Assembly: GCA_018292915.2 (NCBI GenBank)
Contig: JACVVK020000054.1
Coordinates: 1,652,001 to 1,716,000 of the forward strand
Length of the DNA stretch: 64,000 nucleotides
Origin: Batillaria attramentaria
Taxonomy: Eukaryota > Mollusca > Gastropoda > Batillariidae
Direction of reading: 5' to 3'
The notes below the pieces were generated by a model. That model worked only from the letters and a program-made list of their open reading frames with translations. It made no database searches and was not told the DNA's origin. The first letter of the stretch is position 1. Every line of letters starts with the position of its first letter. Shown piece by piece: positions 23,411 through 34,215 of the stretch. Both the position numbers and the translations under genes were made by a program.

Positions 23411-24652
23411 AACTTGGGAAGAGGAGGAGGAGGTGGAGGAGAAGGAGAAGAAGAACTTGGGAAGAGGAGGAGGAGGTGGAGGAGAAGGAGAAGAAGAACT
23501 TGGGAAGAGGAGGAGGAGGTGGAGGAGAAGGAGAAGAAGAACTTGGGAAGAGGAGGAGGAGGTGGAGGAGAAGGAGAAGAAGAACTTGGGAAGAGGAGGA
23601 GGAGGTGGAGGAGAAGGAGAAGAAGAACTTGGGAAGAGGAGGAGGAGGTGGAGGAGAAGGAGAAGAAGAACTTGGGAAGAGGAGGAGGAGGTGGAGGAGA
23701 AGGAGAAGAAGAACTTGGGAAGAGGAGGAGGAGGTGGAGGAGAAGGAGAAGAAGAACTTGGGAAGAGGAGGAGGAGGTGGAGGAGAAGGAGAAGAAGAAC
23801 TTGGGAAGAGGAGGAGGAGGTGGAGGAGAAGGAGAAGAAGAACTTGGGAAGAGGAGGAGGAGGTGGAGGAGAAGGAGAAGAAGAACTTGGGAAGAGGAGG
23901 GAGGTGGAGGAGAAGGAGAAGAAGAACTTGGGAAGAGGAGGAGGAGGTGAGGAAGGAGAAGAAGAACTTGGAAGAGGAGAGGAGGTGGAGGAAGGAAGAA
24001 CTTGGGAAGAGGAGGAGGAGGTGGAGGAGAAGGAGAAGAAGAACTTGGGAAGAGGAGGAGGAGGTGGAGGAGAAGGAGAAGAAGAACTTGGGAAGAGGAG
24101 GAGGAGGTGGAGGAGAAGGAGAAGAAGAACTTGGGAAGAGGAGGAGGAGGTGGAGGAGAAGGAGAAGAAGAACTTGGGAAGAGGAGGAGGAGGTGGAGGA
24201 GAAGGAGAAGAAGAACTTGGGAAGAGGAGGAGGAGGTGGAGGAGAAGGAGAAGAAGAACTTGGGAAGAGGAGGAGGAGGTGGAGGAGAAGGAGAAGAAGA
24301 ACTTGGGAAGAGGAGGAGGAGGTGGAGGAGAAGGAGAAGAAGAACTTGGGAAGAGGAGGAGGAGGTGGAGGAGAAGGAGAAGAAGAACTTGGGAAGAGGA
24401 GGAGGAGGTGGAGGAGAAGGAGAAGAAGAACTTGGGAAGAGGAGGAGGAGGTGGAGGAGAAGGAGAAGAAGAACTTGGGAAGAGGAGGAGGAGGTGGAGG
24501 AGAAGGAGAAGAAGAACTTGGAAGAGGAGGAGGAGGTGGAGGAGAAGGAGAAGAAGAACTTGGGAAGAGGAGGAGGAGGTGGAGGAGAAGGAGAAGAAGA
24601 ACTTGGGAAGAGGAGGAGGAGGTGGAGGAGAAGGAGAAGAAGAACTTGAGAT
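23411..24652. repeat. 43-bp purine-rich minisatellite, about 29 copies
   Basis: The unit begins AACTTGGGAAGAGGAGGAGG and ends GGAGAAGGAGAAGAAG; spacing between successive AACTTGGG words is 43. Most copies look identical. A cluster with small deletions lies at about 23890-24000 and one base is lost near 24520. Because 43 is not a multiple of 3 and the unit has almost no stop codons, every frame stays open on both strands. The resulting 200-550-codon frames (R/E/G-rich on plus, S/P/L/F-rich on minus) are not genes. Confidence 0.97.
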
Positions 24653-24719
24653 GAGAAGAAGTAGAAGACGCCGGCAGAAGGAGAATAACAACTGACAAAG
24701 TCGCCGGCAACATTAGTAA

Positions 24720-24883
24720 GGGTGGGTGTTTGGGGGTTTAACGTCCTTTTCCACCACATAGGGTGATATCAAAGACGGGGCAACGATGAAAAAGCCAGCA
24801 CAAATATTTGGCCCCAACCGGGATCGAACTCACGACCCGAGCATTAGAAGTCCAACGCTCTACCATTCGACCACCCCGGCTCC
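24720..24883 (-). mobile_element. SINE-A copy with 16-bp duplication beside the minisatellite
   Basis: Minus-strand head GGGGAGCCGGGGTGGTCGAA, B box GAGTTCGATCCCGG, GGAAAAGGACGTTAAACCCC and CACCC tail. CCGGCAACATTAGTAA occurs at 24704-24719 and 24884-24899; the leading CC overlaps the element end, so the duplication is 14-16 bp. The perfect duplication indicates a recent insertion. Confidence 0.93.
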
Positions 24884-24899
24884 CCGGCAACATTAGTAA

Positions 24900-26009
24900 A
24901 GGGACTCGGTGGTATCAGTCAGTATAGTAGGCGTAACTGGAGTAATAAAGTTCAAGTCTCAGTCTGTTTCGACAGCACTGAACTAAACACCGTGACCCGG
25001 TTCACCGATTTATTGTGTTGCTAAATATCATCTGGTATCCACTGACACTGACGTCCTAGTCACTAGGCTCTCAAAGTCTGAACTGAGCCTGATGTATTAT
25101 CGAGTTGTATTTTGACTCACGTCAACCTTTGATCCAACCCAAGCTTAGTTAGCCACGGTTAGTCTCAAGCAGGACATCTATCAGTCCAAGCAACTGACGC
25201 AAATTCAGTAATCGGGGGCGTAGATTTACAACGCACGGCAAAGAAAAGACGGAGACCGAATTCGTAGGCGTAATCATCACTGAGTACCGAGAAGTCAGGA
25301 AGAAGGTTTAGGAAATGACAGAAGGACACGTGACGGGGTTGGCGTAATGATCCTCAGCAAGTGAAGTGCGGGAACGACCGCTTTGAACTGAAGGCACCGA
25401 CGAAATCCGTGCCTGTGTGCGCGTCAACTCTCAGTGCAACTGATATGCGCTAATTAAGTTAAAAGTATCACAGTTCCGACATTGTCCAGAGTCAAGATCA
25501 GTTGGATGACAGGCCACATACTGACATAAAGCTTCAAGCATCAGTATCCATTCTCTTTCGACAAAAAAACAACAAATAATCGGAAACCAGGCTCCCTAAG
25601 AAAAACAACAGCATGACACCAAACCAAACCAAGCCAAACCACCGAAGCCAAACCAATTCAAGCCAAGCTAAAACCAAATCGAACCGAAACAGAACAATTC
25701 TGCCTCAGAATGTGTATCGTACGTTCACAGTCTATACGCAAAACACACTGGCAACAGTCAGCATGATTTTGATAGACAGTTTCAAGTGATAGCAGAGCAG
25801 CACCAGAAAAGTTAGTACGCTTGTGAGCGCTCGGAATGTATAGCTTTTGCCCTCGTCATTTCCTCGGCTAGTCAGATGTGTGCTCATCGCGGACATATTT
25901 TGTCGGTTCATTTCCGAATAACATTCACTTGCAATTAACTACAGTTCAGTTGCATCCCGAGTCTCAGTAGTGACTGGCTGTCGTCACCCGCCCACGCCGG
26001 GTTTCAACA
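24900..26009. other. Sequence rich in degenerate CAGT/ACTG and CCAAA words
   Basis: CAGT, ACTG, GTCAG and TGACT words are frequent from about 22980 through 25520 on both sides of the minisatellite. Around 25617-25695 degenerate ACCAAACC/AAGCC words follow. No gene frame was found. Confidence 0.4.
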
Positions 26010-26090
<81 letters not shown>

Positions 26091-26136
26091 GGCACACACT
26101 GACACACACACACACACACACACACACGCGCGCGCG

Positions 26137-26179
<43 letters not shown>
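26010..26179. repeat. Compound microsatellite (CT)n (CA)n with CG-rich centre
   Basis: CT run (about 26010-26035), CA runs to 26179, interrupted by ACCGGCACACACTGA and by a CGCGCGCGCA word at about 26127-26138. Confidence 0.95.
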
Positions 26180-26183
<4 letters not shown>

Positions 26184-26414
26184 TGACTGACACATCGCCC
26201 GGCTTTGTTGGTGAGTCACTGAGTCGTCCCGAGCAGGTTGGACACTGAGAAACACGTCAGCCGGTTACTTCGGACCACATGCACTGTGCTACACAGCACG
26301 TAATTACAGTAAATGGGTCAACCGGGGCCGTCGCGCAGCACGAGCAGCTGCCATATAGTTACGTCACGTATTGGTCAGACCAGCTGGCGCGTTATATGGC
26401 AGGAACGTCAATAA

Positions 26415-26875
26415 GCAACCAGTCTCCTCCGCATTCTACTGCGTCATCTTGCTGACTTGCCGGAAGCGATGCGGCGGAGTATGTCACGACGCGGTGTTAA
26501 AGTGTCTTGACGTTGCAAGTTGTTGTCTTGGCATTGCTAATTGGTCTCCACTGTATTAAACAGCGTCACCTCGCTGATTAGCCAGAGGCGATGCGGTGGA
26601 GTTTGTTACAAAGCGGTATAAAAGTATCTTGATCATGGGCAAATTATTGTTGTCTCGGCGTTGCAAAATAGTCTCCATTACATTAAACAGCGTCACCTCG
26701 CTGACTAGCAAAGAGCGCTGTGGTGGAGTTTGACACGGAGTGGTCTTTACATTTCAAATTATTGATGTCTTAGAGTTGCAAATCAGTCTCCATGGTCTTA
26801 ATCAGCCAGAAACGAAGCGGTGTAAGAGTGTCTTGACGTTGATTACTGTTGTCTTGACTTTACAAAGTACTGTAG
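26415..26875. repeat. Tandem array, about 3.7 diverged units of ~125 bp
   Basis: The landmark GCGTCA(T/C)CT(T/C)GCTGA recurs near 26440, 26564 and 26690. In each unit it is followed by GATGCGG(C/T)GGAGT-like, AAGTGTCTTGA-like, TTGTTGTCTTGGC-like and AGTCTCCA-like words. The fourth unit lacks the GCGTCA word. Confidence 0.8.
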
Positions 26876-26888
26876 AAAAGGTCATGTA

Positions 26889-27083
26889 ATAATAATAAAT
26901 AATAATAATGAGTATTGTATAGGCGCTTTACCCAATTTCATGAATCGGCTCAAAGCGCCGCGAACTGAACCCAACACGCACGCTCACGTGAATCACACAC
27001 ATTCTCTCACACACCGGACATAAACACATTACAATCACGTGGTGCGAAGGGTCAGCTCAGCTATTTAAATTTAAATGTACGCG
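26889..27083 (-). mobile_element. SINE-B, 5'-truncated copy
   Basis: Plus-strand landmarks from the tail: AATAATAATG, GTATAGGCGCTTTACCCAAT, TCATGAATCGGCTCAAAGCG, CAATCACGTGGTGCGAAGGG and CTCAGCTATTTAAATTT. The match to the copies at 29.6 and 38.0 kb stops there, so the body and tRNA-like head are missing. Confidence 0.85.
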
Positions 27084-28400
27084 CAAATTTAAAATAGCTA
27101 TGACACGCAGTGTATATACACGACACCCTTCCGGCTTATCAGAGTTTTTGCGATCTACAGTAGTTTAAAACATTTCTTCCCGGTAAACATGAGTTGGATA
27201 CAAGATCATCAGTAGTACCGTAGTGCACAGCCGCAGAGCACAAAACGTCAAAGCTTAGAAACCAGGTTACATACATGGCGGACTCGGAGAACTGACTGCC
27301 CTGAAGAGATTGATGTTACACAGGAAATATAAAAGTCATGAGGAAAAGGGGGTATGAAGAAGAAGAGGAAGGAAAAGAGAACACATCAAACTGTACTATA
27401 CAGTCTAGACTGCGGGAGGGAGCGTGGGCTGATGGCGGCAACGGGTTTACGTGGACACATCGTTGATGCAAGAATTCAGCGATTTCTGAAATGTCTTTCT
27501 CAGTAGCGCCACAAAGGGGAGACGCTGACGTACGGTAAAGGGGAAAACTATAATTTCTATTAGGTGACCACCTCAGTGTCGTCAGCATTACCACTGTCAT
27601 TGTTTTGTGTCAGTTAGAATGACCAATCCCATGGTCTGCACGAAACCATTTTCGTTACAGAAGTAGTCTGCATCCGTGGGCGAGAATAATAAACTATATT
27701 TGGTTTGACCAATCCGCTTGTCTCTACTTTCCTACCTGCCAATCAAACACGGCTACAGAAGATCGGATTATCGCTATTATCGTCTCCAGCAGGTAGCTGT
27801 TGTCTTTTCGTGCAGGTGGCCAGGAACAGGCCGAGGAAAGACTATAATAGGTGGTGTGGGCGTGATTTTGATTAGAGAATGGGTATTGCCCTGTTCAGGC
27901 TGGGGAATTTTCAGCCAACTTGGTATTTCCTTTCCTTTCAGCCAAAAAAAAAAATCGAAGTTTCAGCCAAAGAAAAGCAAGGAGAAAAGAGGTTGCACAC
28001 ACTATCATGACACGTGTAATGTCATATGGGACAGTCTAACTTCATTTTTGAAGACATGCATAGGCAGTATTTTACTTTTGGGTGCAGGGAGAGACTTCTA
28101 AATGCTTTTACAAATCTAAAATATGTTCTCTCAAGTGGGGCATTGCCCTTTTGTTCCCCCAGCAGGGCGCTGCCTCTCCACCCGAGCCTCGGTTTCAGTC
28201 TTTTTTGTTTTCCCTCAGCAATTTCCCAGCCTTCCTGTTGAAACAAACAGTTTTCTTTGTCCATGTTTTCTGTTACTACTGTTATTTGAAGAAAAACCTA
28301 AGCGCCATTCATATGATAAGCATTAAGGCCCTTTGACCATCTGACGTACGTAAGATGAGGAGAAGCTCTGCGCGAAAAGGACGTATTGTGACATTGGACG

Positions 28401-28403
<3 letters not shown>
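27084..28403. other. Intergenic sequence, no gene supported
   Basis: Only short frames are present and no repeat was recognised. Confidence 0.4.
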
Positions 28404-28443
<40 letters not shown>

Positions 28444-28466
28444 TGCGTGCGTGCGTGCGTGCCGGC

Positions 28467-28519
<53 letters not shown>
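28404..28519. repeat. (GT)n with (GTGC)n centre
   Basis: GT runs flank GTGC/GCGT words at about 28438-28470. Confidence 0.95.
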
Positions 28520-28522
<3 letters not shown>

Positions 28523-29215
28523 TTTACTCTGTACAGTTTTCCATACTTGCGAATGTCCTCCGGGTGCATTTTGTCTCATATAAGCTCGTTTCGCTCAGTT
28601 GTACATTGTACATTAATATTTTTCTTTTCTGTTTGTGCGCAGTCTATTTTTGTTTAATGTCATTGGTGCACCATTCATGCACGTCCTGTCCCTTTTAACT
28701 GGTTCATCCCCCTCCCCACACACACACCCCGATATGGGAGAAAGCAATAAAATCTTCTGACTTTTGGGGGGACTAGTATTCAGTCGTGCGGTGTGTTCAA
28801 TGGTTCGAAATGTGATACATGTTGTTACTATGGCGACAGGCAACAGAATCGCTCGCTGCGACTGATGCAATAGCCTGAAAAGTGATACACTTTGTTAACT
28901 GTGCCGTATCCTGACAATAGGAATATGATGTGTGCATCGAGGAACGTAGCTGAACATTATCTGCTAGAGGTGAGTCAGTGTGTGCTCGTTTAATTTTCAT
29001 GTCACAGATTATCCCACAGAGTATTGTCGTCATAAATTTACAACTGACTACAAATAAGGCGATAGTGTTCCTTTCAAAAAGGAAGAAGTTTCAGTTTGCG
29101 ATCTGCACTTCCCACAACGCTGGGGGCTCAATTTGCAACTTTCACCAATTCGTTTGTTGTTGTTAAACGTGTTTTCAGTCAGTTTCCATATTTACCGGGT
29201 CTCAATAAAACCAGC
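28520..29215. other. Intergenic sequence with a small tandem duplication
   Basis: AAATGTGATACATGTTGTTA (28808) and AAAAGTGATACACTTTGTTA (about 28876) are diverged copies about 68 bp apart. GCAATAAAATCTTCTGAC near 28745 resembles a 3' end signal. No coding frame is supported. Confidence 0.4.
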
Positions 29216-29535
29216 TTATGTTCTGAAACGGCTTCGCTTGTAAGTGCGCCTGTACGCTCGAAATACTCTATCTTAACGATAAGTACAGCTCTTAATGCGA
29301 TACAATGTTGTGTGCATTACGCCGGCGCGAGCGGTCGAACATTCACATTTTACCGCTGAGTGGGGAAGACTCTCGCTCAGTGTGTTAGCAACGTCATTCT
29401 GTTGCCTCATAGCCAGGTTTGAGATGCTGTCACGGCTGTGCATGTGTCTAAATGGTGTGATACTAGACACCAAGAGAACAACTCAGAACGATCTGTGAGA
29501 ATAAAAAGCTTAAATAAGGGCCTTTAAACAAACCG
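29216..29535 (+). repeat. Family F dispersed repeat
   Basis: Landmarks in order: GTACGCTCGAAATACT, GATAAGTACAGCTCTTAATG, GAGCGGTCGAACATTC, GAGATGCTGTCACGGCTGTG, ACTAGACACC, CTCAGAACGATCTGTGAG and AGGGCCTTTAA. This is the most complete copy in the window. Confidence 0.65.
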
Positions 29536-29592
29536 GCTATGGTCAGTGGTTTCGGCTCATTCGGAATCCGCCTACCGCCATGTCATGCACAA

Positions 29593-30006
29593 ATAATAAT
29601 AATAATAACAATAATAATAATAATGAGCACTGTATAGGCGCTTTACCCAATTTCATGAATCGGCTCAAAGCGCTGCGAACTGAACCCAACACGCACGCGC
29701 ACGTGAATCACACGCATTCTCTCACACACTGGACATAAACGCATCACAATCACGTGATGCGAAGGGACAGCTCAGCTATTTAAGTTTAGGACTTTAGAAT
29801 AGCATTTATTTTTCAAATTTGGTTGGCTGAACATTTCCAAAGCAGAGGGGGAGGAAGCCGGAGTACCCGGAGAGAACCCCCGACGATCGGCCCAAATGAA
29901 CGGTGCCAAATACGAGAAGGGAAAATTCTTTGCCCCGAGTGGGACTCGAACCCCTAACCTCTCGCATTGGTGACAAGTCTCTCAACCACTAGACCACCGA
30001 CCGCCC
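29593..30006 (-). mobile_element. SINE-B, apparently full-length copy
   Basis: Read on the minus strand, a tRNA-like head starts near 30006 with GGTCGGTGGTCTAGTGGTTG (A box) and has GGGGTTCGAGTCCCACTCGG (B box). A body with CTCCGGGTACTCCGGCTTCC follows, then CGCTTTGAGCCGATTCATGA and a TTA-repeat tail at 29593. About 400 bp, and distinct from SINE-A in head and body. Confidence 0.88.
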
Positions 30007-30630
30007 AAAATGGTACGGGGCACACCGCGGGCATCGACAAAACTACACGACCGTGTCCTATTTCCCAAACACTAATTGCATTAGCCTTTTCCTCGTCATA
30101 TAGATATCAGCGCATTAAGTCAAGCACCACCACCACTACTGAACAGCTGTATGAAATCAAGCCAAAACACTCTTTGCTATTACAGCACACGCACACACAC
30201 AAAAAACTACTCGCTTCCTTTCAATCGCTTCTTATTGTCAGGATATGAAAGAGCACTCCAGCTTAATCGTCAGGAAACTGAAGCTGAATACACACTCCAG
30301 GTTGGCTCAATACTCAGGGACAAAACGTTGTTTAACCAGTCGCAGGAATCGACATGCATCATCAACAGTCGGCCACACATCCCGGGAGAGTAGCAGCTAA
30401 TCAAACAGAGGGCTTCAGTCTTGCAGCTCGGCGATGTGGCCTAGTTGCGCCGTGCCGTGAAAATGTCAATTGTGCTGTACATCGTTATCGCTACGGGTCA
30501 CGTGACCAAACGCCGTGTTAGGAGTTATTAATGTTACATTGACGAGATTATACTGTATTCGGGACAGTATATTCCTCAAAATTCCCCTACCACTTTCCTC
30601 TACATTCATTCCCTCCCTCCAAACATGTGA
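30007..30630. other. Intergenic sequence, no gene seen
   Basis: Unique-looking sequence with no supported frame. Confidence 0.4.
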
Positions 30631-30812
30631 GGGAGCCGGGAACTGACTGAAGTCGAGCGGCAGAGAATTGGTCTGTGAATGCTCGGGTCGCGAGTTCGAA
30701 TCCCGGCTGGGGTCAGATATTTGTACTGGCCTTTTCCTCTCGTTGCCCCGTCCTTGATATCACCCAGGTGTGTTGGAAATAGACGTTAAGCCCCCAAACA
30801 CTCACCCATCCA
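30631..30812 (+). mobile_element. SINE-A copy with rearranged A-box region
   Basis: Has GGGAGCCGGG, the B box GAGTTCGAATCCCGGC, GTTGCCCCGTCCTTGATATC and the CACCC tail. Between the start and the B box the usual GGCCGAATGGTAGAGCG is replaced by diverged sequence. No target-site duplication was found. Confidence 0.82.
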
Positions 30813-31535
30813 TGGTAAGAAAAGTGAAATTCTGCATGTAGACATTTTGCTCGCGGGTGAAGGCACTCGGCTAAAAGAACTCATTGCCACTGACACCACG
30901 ATTCTTCCAGACCTTTTCTTCTTCTATGTACTGGCTTTGGCTTTTAAAGGAGTATAATCGTCCTGAACTCCCTGGTCTTAGGGTGTCGGGAACCTGTCGG
31001 TTAAGATATTTCACTGATGCATAATGTGCATTTTGGAGAAGGTAGTATCGTCCATACATGGTCGTTGCCGGACAAGAGGTCTTGTTTTTCTTTCATATTT
31101 TAATTTTTATCAGTGTTCTGGAACCTTATTGGTGCGCTTTAGAGAATTGTCTTTAGTTGTAAAATAAGAGTTTGGGAAAAAGGTCAGACGAGGTCAAACT
31201 CTTCTATCATCAAAAAAAAAAGAAAAAAAAGAAGAAGTAGAAGACATCCAGCAGGAGCCTCACTGTCTCTCTACCCCCACCAACAAAGGGGAGAGCACTC
31301 TCTTGCACGCACATTCGCGACAGACGACGTCTCCCAAAGAGCGACAACCCTCAATTAATCTCGGCAGCTCACTTATTTTGCGGTTCAGAACACGCCCAAA
31401 TGCAAGCGAGCGGAAGAAAGGTGGTAGTCAGGGCAAGAGTTAAGACGGTGCTTATTTTCTGATCGAAGGACCAATCTGAAGTCTGAACATGCAAACGAAG
31501 GATTGTTATTGTCCGTAAGTAAATATGTAAATCTT
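30813..31535. other. Intergenic sequence, no gene seen
   Basis: Unique-looking sequence with an A-rich run near 31212-31237. Confidence 0.4.
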
Positions 31536-31547
31536 CTGTATGTTTGT

Positions 31548-31724
31548 GAGGGGAGCCGGGGTGGCCGAATGGTAGAGCGTTGGACTTTCAATGTTCGGGT
31601 CGTGAGTTCGAATCCCGGCTGGGGCCAAATATTTGCGCTGGCCTTTTTCTCGTTGCCCCGTCTTTGATATCACCCTTATGTGGTGGAAAGGGACGCTAAA
31701 CTCCCAAACACCCACCCACCCACC
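31548..31724 (+). mobile_element. SINE-A copy, near consensus, 12-bp duplication
   Basis: Complete head (A box GGCCGAATGGTAGAGCG, B box GAGTTCGAATCCCGGC), body and repeated CCAC tail. CTGTATGTTTGT flanks it at 31536-31547 and 31725-31736. This is the cleanest reference copy of the family here. Confidence 0.93.
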
Positions 31725-31736
31725 CTGTATGTTTGT

Positions 31737-32126
31737 ATCAACTTTACGGAAAATAAACGACCAACAAAACTGCAAGCGTAACAACACAAATGGAGCATGG
31801 GGTCAAGTGCAGTGTTCATTTGAAGGACCACGTTTGACGAATGTGCTACTTTGTAGTGAGCTTTGCTGTCACTAAAAAGCTTGATTTTCGTGATTTTTGT
31901 AGGGCAAGGTGCATGCCAGGGGGTTGCAGAAAGGAGACACTCAAATGTTTTTAAACTCCTGTCAGATGCGTGCCCTTGAATGGTCTGTGCCTGGTAATTT
32001 TTGTTTCTAGTTTGAAACATTCAAGTGGAGACTATGATGCCTGAGGCTAATAGGGAATAGGATAGGGATTTTGAAGCCTCGTGCATTTGTATTTGACCCG
32101 GCTGCAGAGAGAAGGAATCAGTTACT

Positions 32127-32130
<4 letters not shown>
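31737..32130. other. Intergenic sequence, no gene seen
   Basis: No supported coding frame or repeat. Confidence 0.4.
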
Positions 32131-32199
<69 letters not shown>

Positions 32200-32292
32200 C
32201 CAGAAGTAATTTCGCAAAGACAAGACTGAAGACAAAACTGCGTTCCTAATCTTTTATCCTTGTAATCTAAAGTTTTATTTCACTTGAGTTTA

Positions 32293-32346
<54 letters not shown>
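32131..32346. repeat. (GT)n, family G 3' end, (CT)n
   Basis: GT run at 32131-32198. CAAAGACAAGACTG ... CTAATCTTTTATCCTTGTAA at about 32215-32268 matches the family G LINE-like end. A CT run follows at 32293-32346. Confidence 0.8.
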
Positions 32347-32350
<4 letters not shown>

Positions 32351-32404
32351 GCAAAGCTAGACTACTTTCTTTTCGGGGATTCTAAGCAGCAAAAACACCA
32401 AAGA
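32347..32404 (-). repeat. 58-bp core between two CT tracts, shared with 53244-53301
   Basis: The reverse complement of this segment is identical over 58 bases to 53244-53301. It starts TCTAGCAAAGCTAGA, a 6-bp inverted repeat around AAA, and ends AACACCAAAGA before another CT run. In both loci it abuts a CT/GA tract on the same side. Confidence 0.95.
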
Positions 32405-32781
32405 CTCTCTCTCTCTCTCTCTGGAAAATGCAGCCACGCCAGCAGGACATTCAGAAAGTGTGAGAAATGAGCTCACTCATCCAGTCACGTCACATACCCA
32501 GTGCAACCACAAAAAAGAGAGAGAAAAAAAGGGAAAAGAAATAATAAAAATCAGAAAGACAGCAAAAAGCAAGCGGAAGGGGAAATGTCGCCAAAAGACG
32601 CGCAATGATCACTTTCGGCGTCCGAACCCGACATTTACAGGAGCCGTAAGGCACACGCTGATGCCCCGAATCACCCTACCCCCTGTTTTTTCAGACACCA
32701 AAATCGATACAGTTTTCCTGGTTAATTCAATTTGCCCGTCTGTACTTGCTTTTGGGGACCCACATGGGCTCATCATGCAGT

Positions 32782-32783
<2 letters not shown>

Positions 32784-32845
<62 letters not shown>

Positions 32846-32869
32846 TGTGTGTGTGTGTGTGTGTCTGTG

Positions 32870-32923
<54 letters not shown>

Positions 32924-32951
32924 TGAATGAATGAATGAATGAATGAATGAA
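32784..32951. repeat. Compound microsatellite (GT)n (GA)n (GAAT)n
   Basis: GT run with two CTGT interruptions (32784-32872), GA run (32875-32918), GAAT run (32918-32951). Confidence 0.95.
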
Positions 32952-33020
32952 CTTTATTTTACAAGGATATAAGTGTTAAGCACAAGTGCTTATCTTACAA
33001 CTTGTCCTTGCTACAGAAAA
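32952..33020 (-). mobile_element. Family G LINE-like 3' end
   Basis: On the minus strand GTAGCAAGGACAAGTTGTAA, then TATATCCTTGTAAAATAAAG, then a (TTCA)n tail. This identifies the adjacent GAAT microsatellite as the retrotransposon tail. An A/G-rich simple region with a GA run (33171-33208) follows. Confidence 0.6.
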
Positions 33021-33167
33021 CAAAAACAGAAAAGAAAGAACTAAGAAGTACATGATCCAAACTACAAAAACGAACGAAAACTAAACAAAACAAGCATAAA
33101 GAAACTAAAGAAAGGAGAGAAAAACCCCCAAAAAAACAAACAAAGAAGCAAAACCAGAGGGGGGGGG

Positions 33168-33210
<43 letters not shown>

Positions 33211-33239
33211 TGTGCAAGTAAAACACTCAAAACATCCAG

Positions 33240-33546
33240 CATTTTGACTTAAACGTGTTTACCTCATTTAAAGGTGCCGTTGCTATCATTTTTTATGTTC
33301 ACAGATCGTTCTGAGGTGTTTTCGTGATATCTAACATCACACCACCAAGACACCTGGACTGTAACAGCAGTGACAGCATCTGCAATTTTCGCATAAAGGG
33401 CGAAAACCGAAAAAGAGTCAAAAACGCGGGATAGTCATGCGGCACGAAATGTGTTAAAAGTGCTACCATTGCAAGAGAGACACTGCGCATGTACGTTCAA
33501 AACAGTCCATCTTAGCGATTAGAAGAGATCCGAATGCAACACACTG
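33240..33546 (-). repeat. Family F copy containing a family E segment
   Basis: The minus strand has GCAGATGCTGTCACTGCTGT, GGTGTGATGTTAGATATCAC and CCTCAGAACGATCTGTGA as in family F. Between the two halves lies family E (plus-strand ACCGAAAAAGAGTCAAAAAC, 33408-33427). Either E inserted into F here or E is an internal part of longer F copies. Confidence 0.55.
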
Positions 33547-34164
33547 GCGTTTGATGGCCGCGCAAACTCACTTACAAGGTCGAGTGTAGTAACCACATTG
33601 TCGCCGGCTACTGCGGCTTTTTTTTTGTTGTTGCTTCAATCAGCTGAACGCAACCCTGTCTCTGCAAGCATTTGTGCACGAGCCTTAGTTGTGTGATGCA
33701 TGACACTAAAACAGCCCAGGAAGTACCAAGAGCGGGTGTACCATGGGCCCAGTGGGGAGGCTGTTGCCACACAGCTCATCCAATTCACGGGTGCGACTTT
33801 GGGGGTGCTTCCTTTGGTATGACACGTCTTATGATGTGGGTGATTACACGGCCGGCACCGCAGGTGCCGTAGTTCCCGGGCCTGGTTAATGCCGGGATAT
33901 TTATGACAAGAAGCGTGGAATGCGGCCCTGTCCCGCAGTCCCAAACCACACGGACCTCCAAGCATTATCTTACCACCATCCTCATCTCCATCATCATGCA
34001 TAATAAAAATTGCCCCAACTTCCGAGCCCTACGTGGATTCCACTCATTACCTGGGAGGAACACCACTGGAACTGACAAAAGAGTTGGGGCAGCAAAAAAA
34101 AAACAAAAAAAACCCCAAACACCCCCCCCCCCCCGCCCCCAAACACACACACACACGCCACCAG
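33547..34164. other. Intergenic sequence, no gene supported
   Basis: A GC-rich patch near 33780-33960 contains GCACCGCAGGTGC, a short inverted repeat. A 121-codon minus-strand frame has no domain pattern. Confidence 0.35.
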
Positions 34165-34215
34165 GAAGATCTGTGAGCCTAAAAATCTTAAAATTAGGGC
34201 CTTTAACGAACTTTC
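34165..34215 (+). repeat. Family F tail fragment
   Basis: GATCTGTGAGCCTAAAAATC and AGGGCCTTTAACG match the F 3' portion. Confidence 0.5.

Noticed and set aside
23116..24759. Reading frames of 392-547 codons on both strands
   Set aside because: They are translations of the 43-bp purine-rich minisatellite, open in all frames because the unit lacks stops. The 547-codon frame even begins inside a SINE.
33636..34001. His/Cys-rich 121-codon minus-strand frame as a zinc-binding protein
   Set aside because: His and Cys spacing fits no known finger pattern, and the frame has no splice or start support.
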